A stretch of 64,000 nucleotides of DNA from CBDBJQ01 sp965206405 (GTDB lineage Bacteria; Pseudomonadota; Alphaproteobacteria; UBA8366). The notes under the pieces were generated by a model. It was not told the origin of the DNA. It did no database searches and saw only the letters and a program-made list of their open reading frames with translations. The stretch spans positions 496,001 through 560,000 of the forward strand of contig CBDBJQ010000006.1 of NCBI GenBank assembly GCA_965206405.1. The letters are read 5' to 3'. Positions 9,407 through 19,589 of the stretch are shown here, one piece after another; positions within the stretch are counted from its first letter, which is position 1, and the number at the start of each line of letters is the position of its first letter. The position numbers and the translations under genes are program-made.

Positions 9407-10759
9407 TTACTTTGGCGCCCTGGCGCCCTGGCGATGTGTTGTAAGCGCGTATACACCCGCACAGACGAGGTTTGCTGCGGCCATCAGGGCGAGTGCGAGG
9501 AGCCATCCGCCGCGCGTCTCCTGGCCACCGCCGAGATCGAGCGTCAGCCCGAACAGTACCGGAACCAGGAAGCCGCCGGCGAATCCGCACATCGCGTGGG
9601 TGGCCATCACCGCGCCGCGGCGCTCCGGGGCGGCGGCATCGAGGATGCCGGTGTTGATCAGACCGGCATCACCCGACATCACCGCCCAGTAGGCGAAGAG
9701 CAGCACCGCGATCCCGAGATAGGGACCCCCGGCGGCGGCAGCGGTCGCCACGGACATGCCCGTCGCTATGAGCAGCATTGCGATCTGCATTCGCCGTCGG
9801 TCGAAGCGCCGATTGACGCGTCGGGCGATTTCCTCGACGAGCATGACGCCGGGAAAACCGGCGATACTGCCGATCGCCAGGATCAGGGCCGGCGCGACAG
9901 CGGCCGCGAGCGGCGATGTCTCGATGTCGCCGCAGAACAAAAGCAACGCCACGGCGAAGCCGCGGATAGCCGACCCTTCGCCGTTGTGGATGAAGTAAAC
10001 TAGCATGTAGGGCAGGGTCTGGCGGTCCGGAAGGGCCGGCAGAATGCTGCGACGTTCGCCCGTGGCCGAAACTGGCCGGTGCGGGCGCAGAATTCGGGCG
10101 GCGAGCACGATACCGACAGCCGGAAAGACGGCAAGCGCTGCAAGACGCAGGCGCCAGCCATCCCAGTCCCAGCCCGCCCAATCCCCGTTGGTCCAGCCCC
10201 AACCCCAGCCCCAATCCCAACCAAGGCTTTCTGCGGGGATCAACACTGTCGCCGGATCGAGGATCAGCCCGGTCGCCAGGAAGGAAAAGCTGTGACCGAG
10301 CGGGAAGGTGGCGGTGAACAGGGCGACCGCCCGGTTCCGGTGCACTCCCGGCACACTCTCGGCGATCGCCCGCAATCCCGGCATGTAGGTGCCGGCGAAG
10401 CCGATTCCCTGAAGCAGACGCCATAGGGTTGCGCTCCAGAAACCGTCTGCAAAAAGGCCATAGCCGAGCGAGGAAACGATGCAGACAACCATGCTGGCGA
10501 GCACGATGCACCGTGTATCGACGCGGTCGGTGAGCGCGGTGAGCAGCGGAGTGAAGACGGCGACGCCAACAAAGAGCACCCCGGCGAGCCATCCGCCCTC
10601 GGTGGCGCTGAGGTCCCAGAGAGACTGGAACTGTGGCAACAGAGCCGGGACGGTAGAAACCGCCGACATCGACAGGATCTGTGCTACGAATAGCGTCACG
10701 GCGAAGACGCCCGGGCGCGCCGCGTGTGCCGGACTCCCGGCCTCCGGCGGTTCAGTCAT
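9407..10759 (-). CDS. Major facilitator superfamily transporter
   Basis: A 450-residue polytopic inner-membrane carrier with about 12 predicted helices. The loop after helix 2 carries LTALTDRVDTR, the MFS motif A position, and the first helix region is FAVTLFVAQILSMSAVSTVP. The substrate cannot be told from sequence. Between helices 5 and 6 (about residues 180-205) there is an odd run rich in Trp, Gly and Asp (WDWGWGWGW then WAGWDWDGW), encoded by G-rich hexamer-like repeats. The gene is convergent with xerC, 20 bases away, and follows a small membrane protein gene by 9 bases. Confidence 0.85.
   Translation of the reverse strand: MTEPPEAGSPAHAARPGVFAVTLFVAQILSMSAVSTVPALLPQFQSLWDLSATEGGWLAGVLFVGVAVFTPLLTALTDRVDTRCIVLASMVVCIVSSLGYGLFADGFWSATLWRLLQGIGFAGTYMPGLRAIAESVPGVHRNRAVALFTATFPLGHSFSFLATGLILDPATVLIPAESLGWDWGWGWGWTNGDWAGWDWDGWRLRLAALAVFPAVGIVLAARILRPHRPVSATGERRSILPALPDRQTLPYMLVYFIHNGEGSAIRGFAVALLLFCGDIETSPLAAAVAPALILAIGSIAGFPGVMLVEEIARRVNRRFDRRRMQIAMLLIATGMSVATAAAAGGPYLGIAVLLFAYWAVMSGDAGLINTGILDAAAPERRGAVMATHAMCGFAGGFLVPVLFGLTLDLGGGQETRGGWLLALALMAAANLVCAGVYALTTHRQGARAPK
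10197..10218 (-). other. Predicted G-quadruplex motif inside the MFS gene
   Basis: On the coding (minus) strand four G-runs (3, 4, 4 and 4 G) are separated by loops of 3, 2 and 2 bases, matching the standard intramolecular G-quadruplex pattern. It encodes the W/G-rich loop of the transporter. Confidence 0.6.
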
Positions 10760-10768
10760 GGCTGTGAG

Positions 10769-11044
10769 TCAAAGTCGGGAAGCGGGTCCGCCCAGGCACT
10801 GGCGCAACGCCCACATGGCGCGAATGCGGCCGCGGCGCAGCGGATTCCGGAACTTCGGCGGCAGGGACCGTTCCATTGCCACCAGGGGCCGGCGCAGAGG
10901 TGGGAACATGTAGGCCAGCAGGGTGCAGCCCATGGCGAAGAACACGATTCCCGGCATCACCGGCAGCAGGGCACCGATGATGGCAAGGACAAAACAGCCG
11001 GCGACCACGGCCCACAGCGTCAGTAATCGGGCGAGGCGGATCAT
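10769..11044 (-). CDS. Small DUF454-like membrane protein
   Basis: A 91-residue protein with a hydrophobic N-terminal half. Two closely spaced membrane segments (about 7-27 and 32-49) are joined by GALLPVMPGIVFF, which resembles the glycine/proline turn of DUF454/YbaN-type proteins. The C-terminal half is basic and probably cytoplasmic. The start MIRLARLL at 11044 is the only reasonable one. It lies between lpdA and the MFS gene on the same strand. Function unknown; the family link is by pattern only. Confidence 0.65.
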   Translation of the reverse strand: MIRLARLLTLWAVVAGCFVLAIIGALLPVMPGIVFFAMGCTLLAYMFPPLRRPLVAMERSLPPKFRNPLRRGRIRAMWALRQCLGGPASRL

Positions 11045-11092
11045 CGCCGGACCAGGGACGGAGGAGCCGGAATCATGATGTGAAACAGCGGG

Positions 11093-12505
<1,413 letters not shown>

Positions 12506-12567
12506 TTTCGCTTCCTCCAGAATGCCAGCAAGATTAGGGCGGGACGGCGGTATTGTCATTTATGAAT

Positions 12568-12582
12568 GCCGGAAACTCCGGC
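12568..12582. other. Small hairpin in the lpdA / protease divergent gap
   Basis: GCCGGA-AAC-TCCGGC forms a perfect 6-base-pair stem in the 223-base gap between the divergent lpdA and the 12729 gene. Its role is unknown. No convincing -35/-10 pair for the plus-strand operon was found nearby. Confidence 0.3.
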
Positions 12583-12728
12583 ACTCACCGGTATTTCCGG
12601 GTGTTTTCCGTTATCGCCTGCGCTCTCTTGCATGTTGTCATTGCGGTTTCGGCATACCAAACTTCGAACAAGCGATTGTGAAGACGGAATAAACTGTTGG
12701 GCCCTCTTCCTGCGAGGTTTCTTTGATT

Positions 12729-14735
12729 ATGCGCGCTGTATTCGCATCCAGGCCCGTTCTCCTACCTCGTGCAGACGTCGTGGCGGGCTTTGTGGCGGTT
12801 TTCGCTGCGGCTGCAGTGCTGACAGCCAGCTTCAATGCCCGGGCGGCAACCTCCGCCAAGAACATATTCAAGAATGTCGCGCCCTCCATCGTCGTGGTCG
12901 AGGTCCAGACGCGCACCGGCGCCAGGGGGCAGGGTAGTGGCGTCGTCGTTGGCCCGAACGAGGTTGTCACCAATTATCACGTGGTGAAGGGTGCCGCCCG
13001 CATCACCGTGCATAAGGTGATCGTCGGCACCGGCCGGCACCAGGCGCTAAGGGCGCGGCGAACGACGGCATGCAACCAGAAATGGGATCTGTGTCTGCTG
13101 GCGGTCTCCGGGCTGTCGGTGTCGCCGGCGGCGCCTGTTGCCCGCCTGGGCAAGGCGAAAACGCTGTCTCCGGGCGAGACGGTCTACGCCATCGGCGCCC
13201 CGAAAGGACTCAGCCTCAGCATAACGCGCGGGATCGTCTCGCAGCTGCGTGGTGCGCATGGGCGCGAGGCGGCGCCGAAGGTCCAGACCGACACACCGAT
13301 TTCCCCGGGGTCGTCAGGCGGCGGTCTTTTCAACGAAGATGGTGAACTGGTGGGCATCACCACCGAGGGGATCCGCGGTACCGGCGAGGAAGGTCTCAAC
13401 TTCGCCATGCCAGTGGAGTTGGTGGCGGAACTGCAGGCGCGCCAGTCGCCATCGCGTCAGTCCACCGCAACGTCCTCGTCATTTGTCCCGCCATCTGCAA
13501 CGAACCGGCCGTCCGGCACCTCCCCCAAAGCTAAGGCGGGCTCTGGCACCACGACAGGGCCTGTTCCTAAAACCGCATCCGTTCCCGGATCCATCACAGG
13601 CGATGAAGGCAGCGCGCCGCGACAGGCTGCGGCAGACAGCGATTGTGATGAGGAAACGCCGAGACCGGATCTGTCCGGCGCGTTGACCCGGGAGGAAAAA
13701 ATTGCCCGGCTGGACAAGGCGTTCCAGGAATCACTCGGCCGTTTCCAGCGGTGCCAGACGCGCTCCCCGACATCCGCATCAGCCACCGAAAGCGGCGCCT
13801 CTTCTGGCTCGGGCGCTGGCGGCGGATCAGCGGGAGACGGTTCACAGGGCGCTGGCGGCGGATCAGCGGGAGACGGTTCACAGGGCGCTGGCGATACTGA
13901 TTCGGCATCACAGAGTCCCGGCCAGACTGGAGGTGGTCAGACAGAAAGCGTGAAATCATCGGTCACCGGCACAGAGGCGGCACCGGACTCTGCACCGGAC
14001 TCTGCACAGGGCTCCGGCGGCCAGGGCGATGTGGCGTCGGCGCCTTCCGGGTCGGTCGCCGGTACAGAGGCGGCACCGGACTCTGCACCGGACTCTGCAC
14101 AGAGCTCCGGCGGCCAGGGCGATGTGGCGTCGGTGCCTTCCCGGTCGGTCACCGGCACAGAGGCGGCACCGGACTCTGCACCGGACTCTGCACAGGGCTC
14201 CGGCGGCCAGGGCGATGTGGCGTCGGCGCCTTCCGGGTCGGTCGCCGGTACAGAGGCGGCACCGGACTCTGCACCGGACTCTGCACAGAGCTCCGGCGGC
14301 CAGGGCGATGTGGCGTCGGTGCCTTCCCGGTCGGTCACCGGTACAGAGGTGGCACCGGACTCTGCACAGAGCTCCGGCGGCCAGGGCGATGTGGCGTCGG
14401 TGCCTTCCCGGTCGGTCACCGGTACAGAGGTGGCGCCGGACTCTGCACAGGGCTCCGGCGGCCAGCAGAGCGGGACGCCGTCTGGCGTTGACCCCGAGGC
14501 GGCACCGGAGGGCTATCCCGAGACCGATGCTATCGTCGCAGACACAGCAAACCCCGATCAACCGAAACTTGGCAACGGAAAGGCACCGGACGATATTCCA
14601 CCTGCGGACAATGACAGTATCGTGGCAGCCCAGATTCGGGCAGCGGCGCTTGCCGAGAAAGATCCGCAGGTTCAGGCCAGGCTTTGGAACGAGTATCGCA
14701 AGATCAAGGGTTTTCCGGTAAAGAATGAGCACTGA
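12729..14735 (+). CDS. Secreted trypsin-like serine protease with repeat-rich tail
   Basis: A 668-residue protein. Residues 1-39 form a signal sequence with a likely cut after FNARA. Residues about 45-240 are an S1C (DegP/HtrA-like) protease domain with catalytic His84 (TNYHVV), Asp120 (KWDLCLL) and Ser196 (PGSSGGG). Cys115 and Cys122 flank the Asp and could form a disulfide. No PDZ domain follows. Instead there is a Ser/Gly/Ala/Asp-rich tail with two 12-residue repeats and about five 31-residue repeats, then a short helical C-terminus. A TTG six bases upstream (12723) is better spaced from GAGG and is an alternative start. First gene of the envelope block; its stop overlaps the next gene. 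Confidence 0.85.
   Translation: MRAVFASRPVLLPRADVVAGFVAVFAAAAVLTASFNARAATSAKNIFKNVAPSIVVVEVQTRTGARGQGSGVVVGPNEVVTNYHVVKGAARITVHKVIVGTGRHQALRARRTTACNQKWDLCLLAVSGLSVSPAAPVARLGKAKTLSPGETVYAIGAPKGLSLSITRGIVSQLRGAHGREAAPKVQTDTPISPGSSGGGLFNEDGELVGITTEGIRGTGEEGLNFAMPVELVAELQARQSPSRQSTATSSSFVPPSATNRPSGTSPKAKAGSGTTTGPVPKTASVPGSITGDEGSAPRQAAADSDCDEETPRPDLSGALTREEKIARLDKAFQESLGRFQRCQTRSPTSASATESGASSGSGAGGGSAGDGSQGAGGGSAGDGSQGAGDTDSASQSPGQTGGGQTESVKSSVTGTEAAPDSAPDSAQGSGGQGDVASAPSGSVAGTEAAPDSAPDSAQSSGGQGDVASVPSRSVTGTEAAPDSAPDSAQGSGGQGDVASAPSGSVAGTEAAPDSAPDSAQSSGGQGDVASVPSRSVTGTEVAPDSAQSSGGQGDVASVPSRSVTGTEVAPDSAQGSGGQQSGTPSGVDPEAAPEGYPETDAIVADTANPDQPKLGNGKAPDDIPPADNDSIVAAQIRAAALAEKDPQVQARLWNEYRKIKGFPVKNEH
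13812..13893 (+). repeat. 36-bp tandem repeat, two copies plus a partial
   Basis: Units at 13812-13847 and 13848-13883 are identical and encode GAGGGSAGDGSQ; a 10-base partial third copy follows. It stays in frame within the protease tail. Confidence 0.85.
13968..14465 (+). repeat. 93-bp tandem repeats with 186-bp higher order
   Basis: Units begin at 13968, 14061, 14154, 14247 (93 bases each), 14340 (81 bases, missing one APDS) and 14421 (partial). Each full unit encodes 31 residues beginning GTEAAPDSAPDSAQ. Units 1 and 3 share one variant (QGS, then APSGSVA) and units 2 and 4 another (QSS, then VPSRSVT), so a 186-base pair of units was itself duplicated. Confidence 0.9.
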
Positions 14736-15996
14736 CATGGAAAGAACGGGTATGAAAAGATTTAGCATGAACGGGCGCCTCACTACTCCGGCACTGACTA
14801 TCCTGGCCATTTTTCTTGCGGGTCTCCTCTCGGGATGCCCCGGTTCCGGAGGCTCGGGAATCGGCCCGGGACCGACCGTTGTGGGACCGGCAGTCGGTGG
14901 CGCGGGGTCGCTCAGGAGTGGTGCAGGGTCAACAAGCGTACCGCTCGCGGTCAAGCTGGACGTCATCGTCCCGGTGTTCAATCCCAATCTCCCCAAGGAC
15001 CCGGATGATTATGAGGATGAGGGCATATGGCCGGAATTGCGCCGGGCAGAGGCGAACAGGTTTGCGGTCAACACCAAGAACGCCCTTGAGAAGAGGGGTC
15101 TCCTGGGTTCGATCCGCGTAACGCCGAACGCAAAAGCCACCGGGGATCTCTACATTCTGGGCACTGTCAAGGAGGTCAATGGCGAGGATATCGAGCTCGG
15201 CATCAAGGTCGTCGATATTGCCAGCAGGACTTGGCACAGCAAGACCTACTCGCACCGGGTAAAGGAGTATTTCTTTAAGGATCTTCGCAACAAAGGCAAA
15301 GATCCCTACGCCCCGATTTTCGAGGAGATTGCCGAGGATGTGATCGCTCTGCTGAGGAGGAAGAAGGCCGCCGAACTCGTGGAATTGCGGCAGATCGCCG
15401 AGCTTCGTTTCGCTTCGAGCTTCGCCCCCGAGGCTTTCCAAGGATACCTCAAGGAAGGTTTCTTCGGCAATCGTATCAAGGTCGCCGCCCTGCCGAGCGA
15501 GGATGACCAGCTATTGGCCCGGATACGGGCCATCCGGGTGCAGGACGAGCTGTTCCTCGACAACATGCAGTCCGAATACGAGGCGTTTACCGGCCGTATG
15601 GACGAAAGCTACGCCGACTGGCAGGAACACAGCCTCGGCTGGGTCAAGGCTAAGCGAAAGGCGCGGAATGCAGCTATCGGGAAATTTCTCCTTGGCACTG
15701 CGCTGGCGATCACCGCTGTCGCTGCATCGAGAAATTCGAATGTCCAGCTCGCCGGCGTTGCCGCAGGGGCCGCATTCGCCTACAGCGCCTACAAGAGCAA
15801 CGGGGAGGCCAAGGTTTACGCCGAGGAGCTCGATGAGCTCGGGAGTTCGATCGATGTCAATCTCGCACCGCAGGTGGTCGCTTTCGAGGGCAGGACCGAG
15901 AAGCTGACTGGCAACGCCTCGGAGCAGTACGAGCAGTGGCAGGCTTTTCTGAAAAAGATCTACCTACAGCAGGCGATTCCCGAGAAGAAGCTGTGA
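14725..15996 (+). CDS. Envelope lipoprotein
   Basis: A 423-residue frame with a signal sequence ending in the lipobox LLSGC. From the first ATG this overlaps the protease gene by 11 bases; in-frame ATGs at 14737 and 14752 are alternatives, and the last (MKRFSMNGRL) gives the most normal signal peptide. After a Gly-rich linker, residues about 75-220 (LDVIVPVFNP, then GDLYILGTVKEVNGEDIELGI) look like the small alpha/beta fold of LpoB/CsgG-type outer-membrane lipoproteins; this is a pattern impression only. A helical part follows, then a weakly hydrophobic Ala/Gly segment near 315-355. No enzyme motif was recognised. Likely an outer-membrane partner of the block. Confidence 0.75.
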   Translation: MSTDMERTGMKRFSMNGRLTTPALTILAIFLAGLLSGCPGSGGSGIGPGPTVVGPAVGGAGSLRSGAGSTSVPLAVKLDVIVPVFNPNLPKDPDDYEDEGIWPELRRAEANRFAVNTKNALEKRGLLGSIRVTPNAKATGDLYILGTVKEVNGEDIELGIKVVDIASRTWHSKTYSHRVKEYFFKDLRNKGKDPYAPIFEEIAEDVIALLRRKKAAELVELRQIAELRFASSFAPEAFQGYLKEGFFGNRIKVAALPSEDDQLLARIRAIRVQDELFLDNMQSEYEAFTGRMDESYADWQEHSLGWVKAKRKARNAAIGKFLLGTALAITAVAASRNSNVQLAGVAAGAAFAYSAYKSNGEAKVYAEELDELGSSIDVNLAPQVVAFEGRTEKLTGNASEQYEQWQAFLKKIYLQQAIPEKKL

Positions 15997-16021
15997 TGCA
16001 GTCTGCGGGAAAATATCCATC

Positions 16022-17554
16022 TTGAATCGCAATCCGGAGCTGCGTTCAGCCAAGGACAGCAAGCGCGCCAAGGTCGTCACCGCTGCTTTGGGTACATCCG
16101 CGGCGGTTCTCGGGCTCGCGATGTTCTTTCTGTTCGGCGACAAGGTAGTGGAGTACGCCCGTGAAAGCTTCCGGGAGTCGCCGGCACAACAGGTAGCAAG
16201 TCAGGGCACCGGCCAGACCGCGACTACCCGGCAGAAGCCGTCTTCCGCCACACCTCCTGCCCCCACTGCGCCTTCTTCTTCCGTTGCGGCGGAGGGATGC
16301 GGGCCAGACATCGCCCCCCTTGAGTGCAGGACCAGACAAGAAATCATCGAGCGGTTGCAGACCTGGCGAACCGAACTGAAATCGGCGCTTGCGGGTCTTG
16401 CATCCGCGCCTTGGGCCGTGCCGGCCCTGCAGGAGATCAAAAATCTGGAGAAAAAGGGTGTCGACGCCTTCGGAGACGGTAAGTATTCCGTTGCCCTGGA
16501 GCAGCTGAAAGCCGCCGAAGCTGCGGTCCGCGCGTTGCTGCAAACCGCCGAGAGACGGTTCGCCGATGATCTGAAGGCTGCGGTTGCGGCTTTCGAGGCT
16601 TCCGATCCCGACCGCGCCCGCAAGCGGATTGAAGATGCACTCCTGATCAAGCCCGATCACGCAGAGGCGCGGGTCTGGCAGATCCGCATTTCTGTCCTGC
16701 CGGCGTTTCTTGAGGCGCTGGCCGAAGCTGACAGGGCCCGGGCCGAGAACAATCCGAAATCCGAGAAAGCTTTCCTTGAAAAGGTGGTTGGCTTGGATTC
16801 ATCGCGGCCGGAATTGCGCGAGCGCCTTCGCAAGGTGTCGCGGGGCATCGCCGAGCGGACGTTTGCGGATCATATCGTAAAAGGTGGGCGCGCGGTTGCA
16901 GACCGCGACCCGGAGGTGGCCCGTAAGGCGCTCGCCGCTGCCCGCAGGCTTTATGCCAAGCGGCCGGAGGTTGCGACCCTGGCGCGCGATCTTGGCGTCC
17001 TGGAGCGCGAACTTGCCCTTGAGAGATATCTCTCCCGCGCCCGTACGGCTGTTGCTGCCGATGACTGGGAGTCTGCCCGCAACGCCTTCGACCAGGCCGG
17101 GAAGGTCGATGGCGAAGATACTGCTGCGGTTTCGGGTGCGCGTCTGGCGCAACGGATTCTTGATGCCGAGATAGCAATCGCGCCGTATCTTGCGCGACCG
17201 GGCCGACTGTCTACCGATGCGGTGGCGGCGGAGGCCCGCGCCGCCCTCGACGGGATTGCTGACTTGCTTGCGAAGAGCCCGAACCTTGCCCGCAATGCCA
17301 ATGCGCTCGAGATCAATCTCCGGCAGGCCGTCATCGAGATTCCGATCAAGATCGTCTCCGACAACCAGACGGAGATTGCCGTCCAGGGTGTCGGAAGGGT
17401 TGGCAAGACGCGGGAGAGGATGATCGCGCTGAAGCCGGGCACTTATGTTTTCGAGGGTCGGCGGCCAGGATACAGATCGAAGTTACTGACGGTCACGATC
17501 GTAGCCGGTGTGGATCCTGAAGTAATCATCCTGATCTGCGATGACAGAATCTGA
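16022..17554 (+). CDS. Bitopic protein with helical repeats and PEGA-like end
   Basis: A 510-residue protein with a basic N-terminus, one membrane helix (about 19-40, AALGTSAAVLGLAMFFLFG) and a large, probably periplasmic, part. A Pro/Ser linker leads to Ala/Glu/Arg-rich helices resembling degenerate TPR repeats (about 110-440). The last 70 residues form beta-rich sequence with LKPGTYVFEGRRPGYRS, typical of PEGA domains. The start is TTG at 16022, because no ATG occurs before the membrane helix; GGGAA lies about 10 bases upstream. It overlaps the next gene by 14 bases. Function unknown; likely a scaffold. Confidence 0.75.
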   Translation: MNRNPELRSAKDSKRAKVVTAALGTSAAVLGLAMFFLFGDKVVEYARESFRESPAQQVASQGTGQTATTRQKPSSATPPAPTAPSSSVAAEGCGPDIAPLECRTRQEIIERLQTWRTELKSALAGLASAPWAVPALQEIKNLEKKGVDAFGDGKYSVALEQLKAAEAAVRALLQTAERRFADDLKAAVAAFEASDPDRARKRIEDALLIKPDHAEARVWQIRISVLPAFLEALAEADRARAENNPKSEKAFLEKVVGLDSSRPELRERLRKVSRGIAERTFADHIVKGGRAVADRDPEVARKALAAARRLYAKRPEVATLARDLGVLERELALERYLSRARTAVAADDWESARNAFDQAGKVDGEDTAAVSGARLAQRILDAEIAIAPYLARPGRLSTDAVAAEARAALDGIADLLAKSPNLARNANALEINLRQAVIEIPIKIVSDNQTEIAVQGVGRVGKTRERMIALKPGTYVFEGRRPGYRSKLLTVTIVAGVDPEVIILICDDRI

Positions 17555-19589
17555 CCGTCGCTCTGGTGGCGCACGAGGCGCTCGTGCGCAAAAGCGCTTT
17601 GCCCTTTTGGTGGCCGCTGGAGGCCTGCTCGCCGCCGTGGTGCTCGGGATTGTTGTCCTGCTGGCAACCCCGAACGGCGTTACGGTTCAGGTTGCTCCCG
17701 GGATTGCCGGGGAAACCGCGTCCGTGTCGGTTGACGGCGCCGGTTTCGCATTCGGCCAGACGGTCTATGCGCCGTTTGGGGAGGTCGCCGCTGAGGTGTC
17801 GGCGCCGGGTTTCATTTCCGAACGGGTGACGATCGATCCTGGCCGCCACCGCTTTGTCTCGGTGACGTTGCAGGAAGCGTCCGGACGCTTGATCGCCCGC
17901 GCGCATCCCGTTCTCGACGATACGCGCTGGTATCTCGGCAACACCTTGGTGGAGGTCGCGAAAGGGATTTCTGTAGAGGTTGAGCCCGGGCCCCACACCC
18001 TGGTTGCCGACCATCCGTTCTATCTCAGGGAAACGAAGACGATTGAGATCGGTCGCGGCGCGAAGAAGACGATCACCCTTGCACTGTCGCCTGTTGCCGG
18101 ACGGCTGGAGATCACATCCGTTCCGCCAGGCGCGGAGATACGAATCGCCGGCGCCCGCCGGGGTGCATCTCCGGGTACTTACGATCTCGCCGGCGGTGTC
18201 TATGAGGTGCTCCTGCGCCATCCCGGCTACCGCCTGACGAAGGATACAATCCAGATCACCAACGCGCGCCCGCAGGTCAGTCGGTCCTATACCCTTGCCC
18301 GCGAGGACGCCACCGTGAGCTTCCGCCTCGCGCCCCCGGGCGGGCATCTGCTTCTTGACGGCAGGCGCCTGGCCAAGGTCGAGCGGGTTCGGGTCGATGC
18401 CCTGGTCGAGCACGAGGCTGTTTATGTGAAGCCGGGCTATCTGTCGACATCGGTCCGCTTCACCCTGAAACCCGGCGAGCATGCCGAGAAGGCGCTGTCT
18501 CTGGTCGCGGATATCGGCAAAGTCGTTGTCCAGTCGACCCCGAAAGCGGCGGTGCATGTCAACGGTCGGGCGGTCGGGAGCACGCCGATAACGTTGCCCC
18601 TGCCGGCGCTCGAGCATGAGATCTCGTTTACCCGGAAGGGATACCGTGGTGTTGTGCGCAAGGTGATGCCGACGAGCCGAAAGACCCGAACCGTGTCGGT
18701 GAAGCTCAAGAGCGAGCTCGAGGCGCGGCTGGCCGAGACGCCTGAGGTTTACCGGCTGTTTTCGGACATCGTGATGCGGCGCTTCATTCCGGGCCGAACG
18801 GGTTCTGGGCGCTTCACGATGGGTGCCCCGAGAGGAGAGAAGGGCCGCCGCGCCAACGAGTTCGTGCGGAAGGTAAGACTCGCCAGGGTGTTTTATGTCT
18901 CTTTGCATGAGGTGACTGCCGGGCAGTACGCCGCCTTCAAGGCCGGTAAGGCTTCCGGGGGCGCGGGATCCAGTCTGCCGGCCACCGGCGTGAGTTGGAT
19001 CGATGCGGTCCGGTTCTGCAACTGGCTCAGCCGCAAGGAAGGCCTGAAGCCGTTCTACCGCCTGCAGGGCGGCCGGGTGCAGAGCATCAATACACGAACC
19101 GACGGCTACCGGCTGCCGACCGAGGCGGAATGGGAGTGGCTGGCGCGTCGGGCCGGACGTCAGGCGCCTGTCCGGTTTGTCTGGGGTAATGCCGGAACGG
19201 TGCCGAAGGGGGCTGGTAACCTGGCGGATGAATCTGCGAAAACCCAGGTTCCGTCATATATTCCCCGTTATACTGACGGCTTCGCCGGAACGGCGCCGGT
19301 CGGCAGCTTTCCGCTCGACAAGGCAGGGCTGCACGACCTTTCCGGCAATGTCAGCGAATGGGTGCATGACTGGTATGATCTCCTGCTGCCGCGTGGCAAG
19401 GGTGTTGGGGTCGACCCTCTTGGTCCCCCCTCCGGTCCCACTCATGTCATCAAGGGGTCGAGCTGGCGCTCCGCCAGCCTGACAGAGATCAGGGGGGCGT
19501 TCCGGGACACTGCGGCGTCGGGGCGGAAGGATCTGGGTTTCCGGATCGCCAGGTATCTTTATGGAGGTGAAGATGTATCCAAACAGTAA
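17541..19589 (+). CDS. PEGA-repeat protein with C-terminal FGE/SUMF1-like domain
   Basis: A 682-residue bitopic protein with a membrane helix at about 20-42 (ALLVAAGGLLAAVVLGIVVL). Several PEGA-like beta units follow to about residue 380, marked by phrases such as VPPGAEIRIAG, VYEVLLRHPGYR and VHVNGRAVGSTPI. The C-terminal 270 residues are a formylglycine-generating-enzyme fold: VSLHEVTAGQYAAF, ATGVSWIDAVRFCNWLS, YRLPTEAEWEWLAR and LSGNVSEWVHDW. In true FGE two cysteines near the end bind copper and act in catalysis. Here the matching stretch (GSSWRSASLTEIRGAFRD) has none, so the domain is probably a binding module. It overlaps both neighbours. Confidence 0.85.
   Translation: MTESDRRSGGARGARAQKRFALLVAAGGLLAAVVLGIVVLLATPNGVTVQVAPGIAGETASVSVDGAGFAFGQTVYAPFGEVAAEVSAPGFISERVTIDPGRHRFVSVTLQEASGRLIARAHPVLDDTRWYLGNTLVEVAKGISVEVEPGPHTLVADHPFYLRETKTIEIGRGAKKTITLALSPVAGRLEITSVPPGAEIRIAGARRGASPGTYDLAGGVYEVLLRHPGYRLTKDTIQITNARPQVSRSYTLAREDATVSFRLAPPGGHLLLDGRRLAKVERVRVDALVEHEAVYVKPGYLSTSVRFTLKPGEHAEKALSLVADIGKVVVQSTPKAAVHVNGRAVGSTPITLPLPALEHEISFTRKGYRGVVRKVMPTSRKTRTVSVKLKSELEARLAETPEVYRLFSDIVMRRFIPGRTGSGRFTMGAPRGEKGRRANEFVRKVRLARVFYVSLHEVTAGQYAAFKAGKASGGAGSSLPATGVSWIDAVRFCNWLSRKEGLKPFYRLQGGRVQSINTRTDGYRLPTEAEWEWLARRAGRQAPVRFVWGNAGTVPKGAGNLADESAKTQVPSYIPRYTDGFAGTAPVGSFPLDKAGLHDLSGNVSEWVHDWYDLLLPRGKGVGVDPLGPPSGPTHVIKGSSWRSASLTEIRGAFRDTAASGRKDLGFRIARYLYGGEDVSKQ

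Noticed and set aside
13812..14465. Possible CRISPR array
   Set aside because: Repeats are direct, in frame and without unique spacers; no cas genes. They encode protein.
12729..14735. DegP/HtrA identity for the first protease
   Set aside because: Catalytic domain is similar, but no PDZ domain follows.
13956..14996. Cys/Arg-rich frame antisense to the protease repeats
   Set aside because: The repeated pattern is only the reverse of the 93-base repeats.
17541..19589. Active formylglycine-generating enzyme
   Set aside because: Catalytic Cys pair is missing and no sulfatase gene is nearby.
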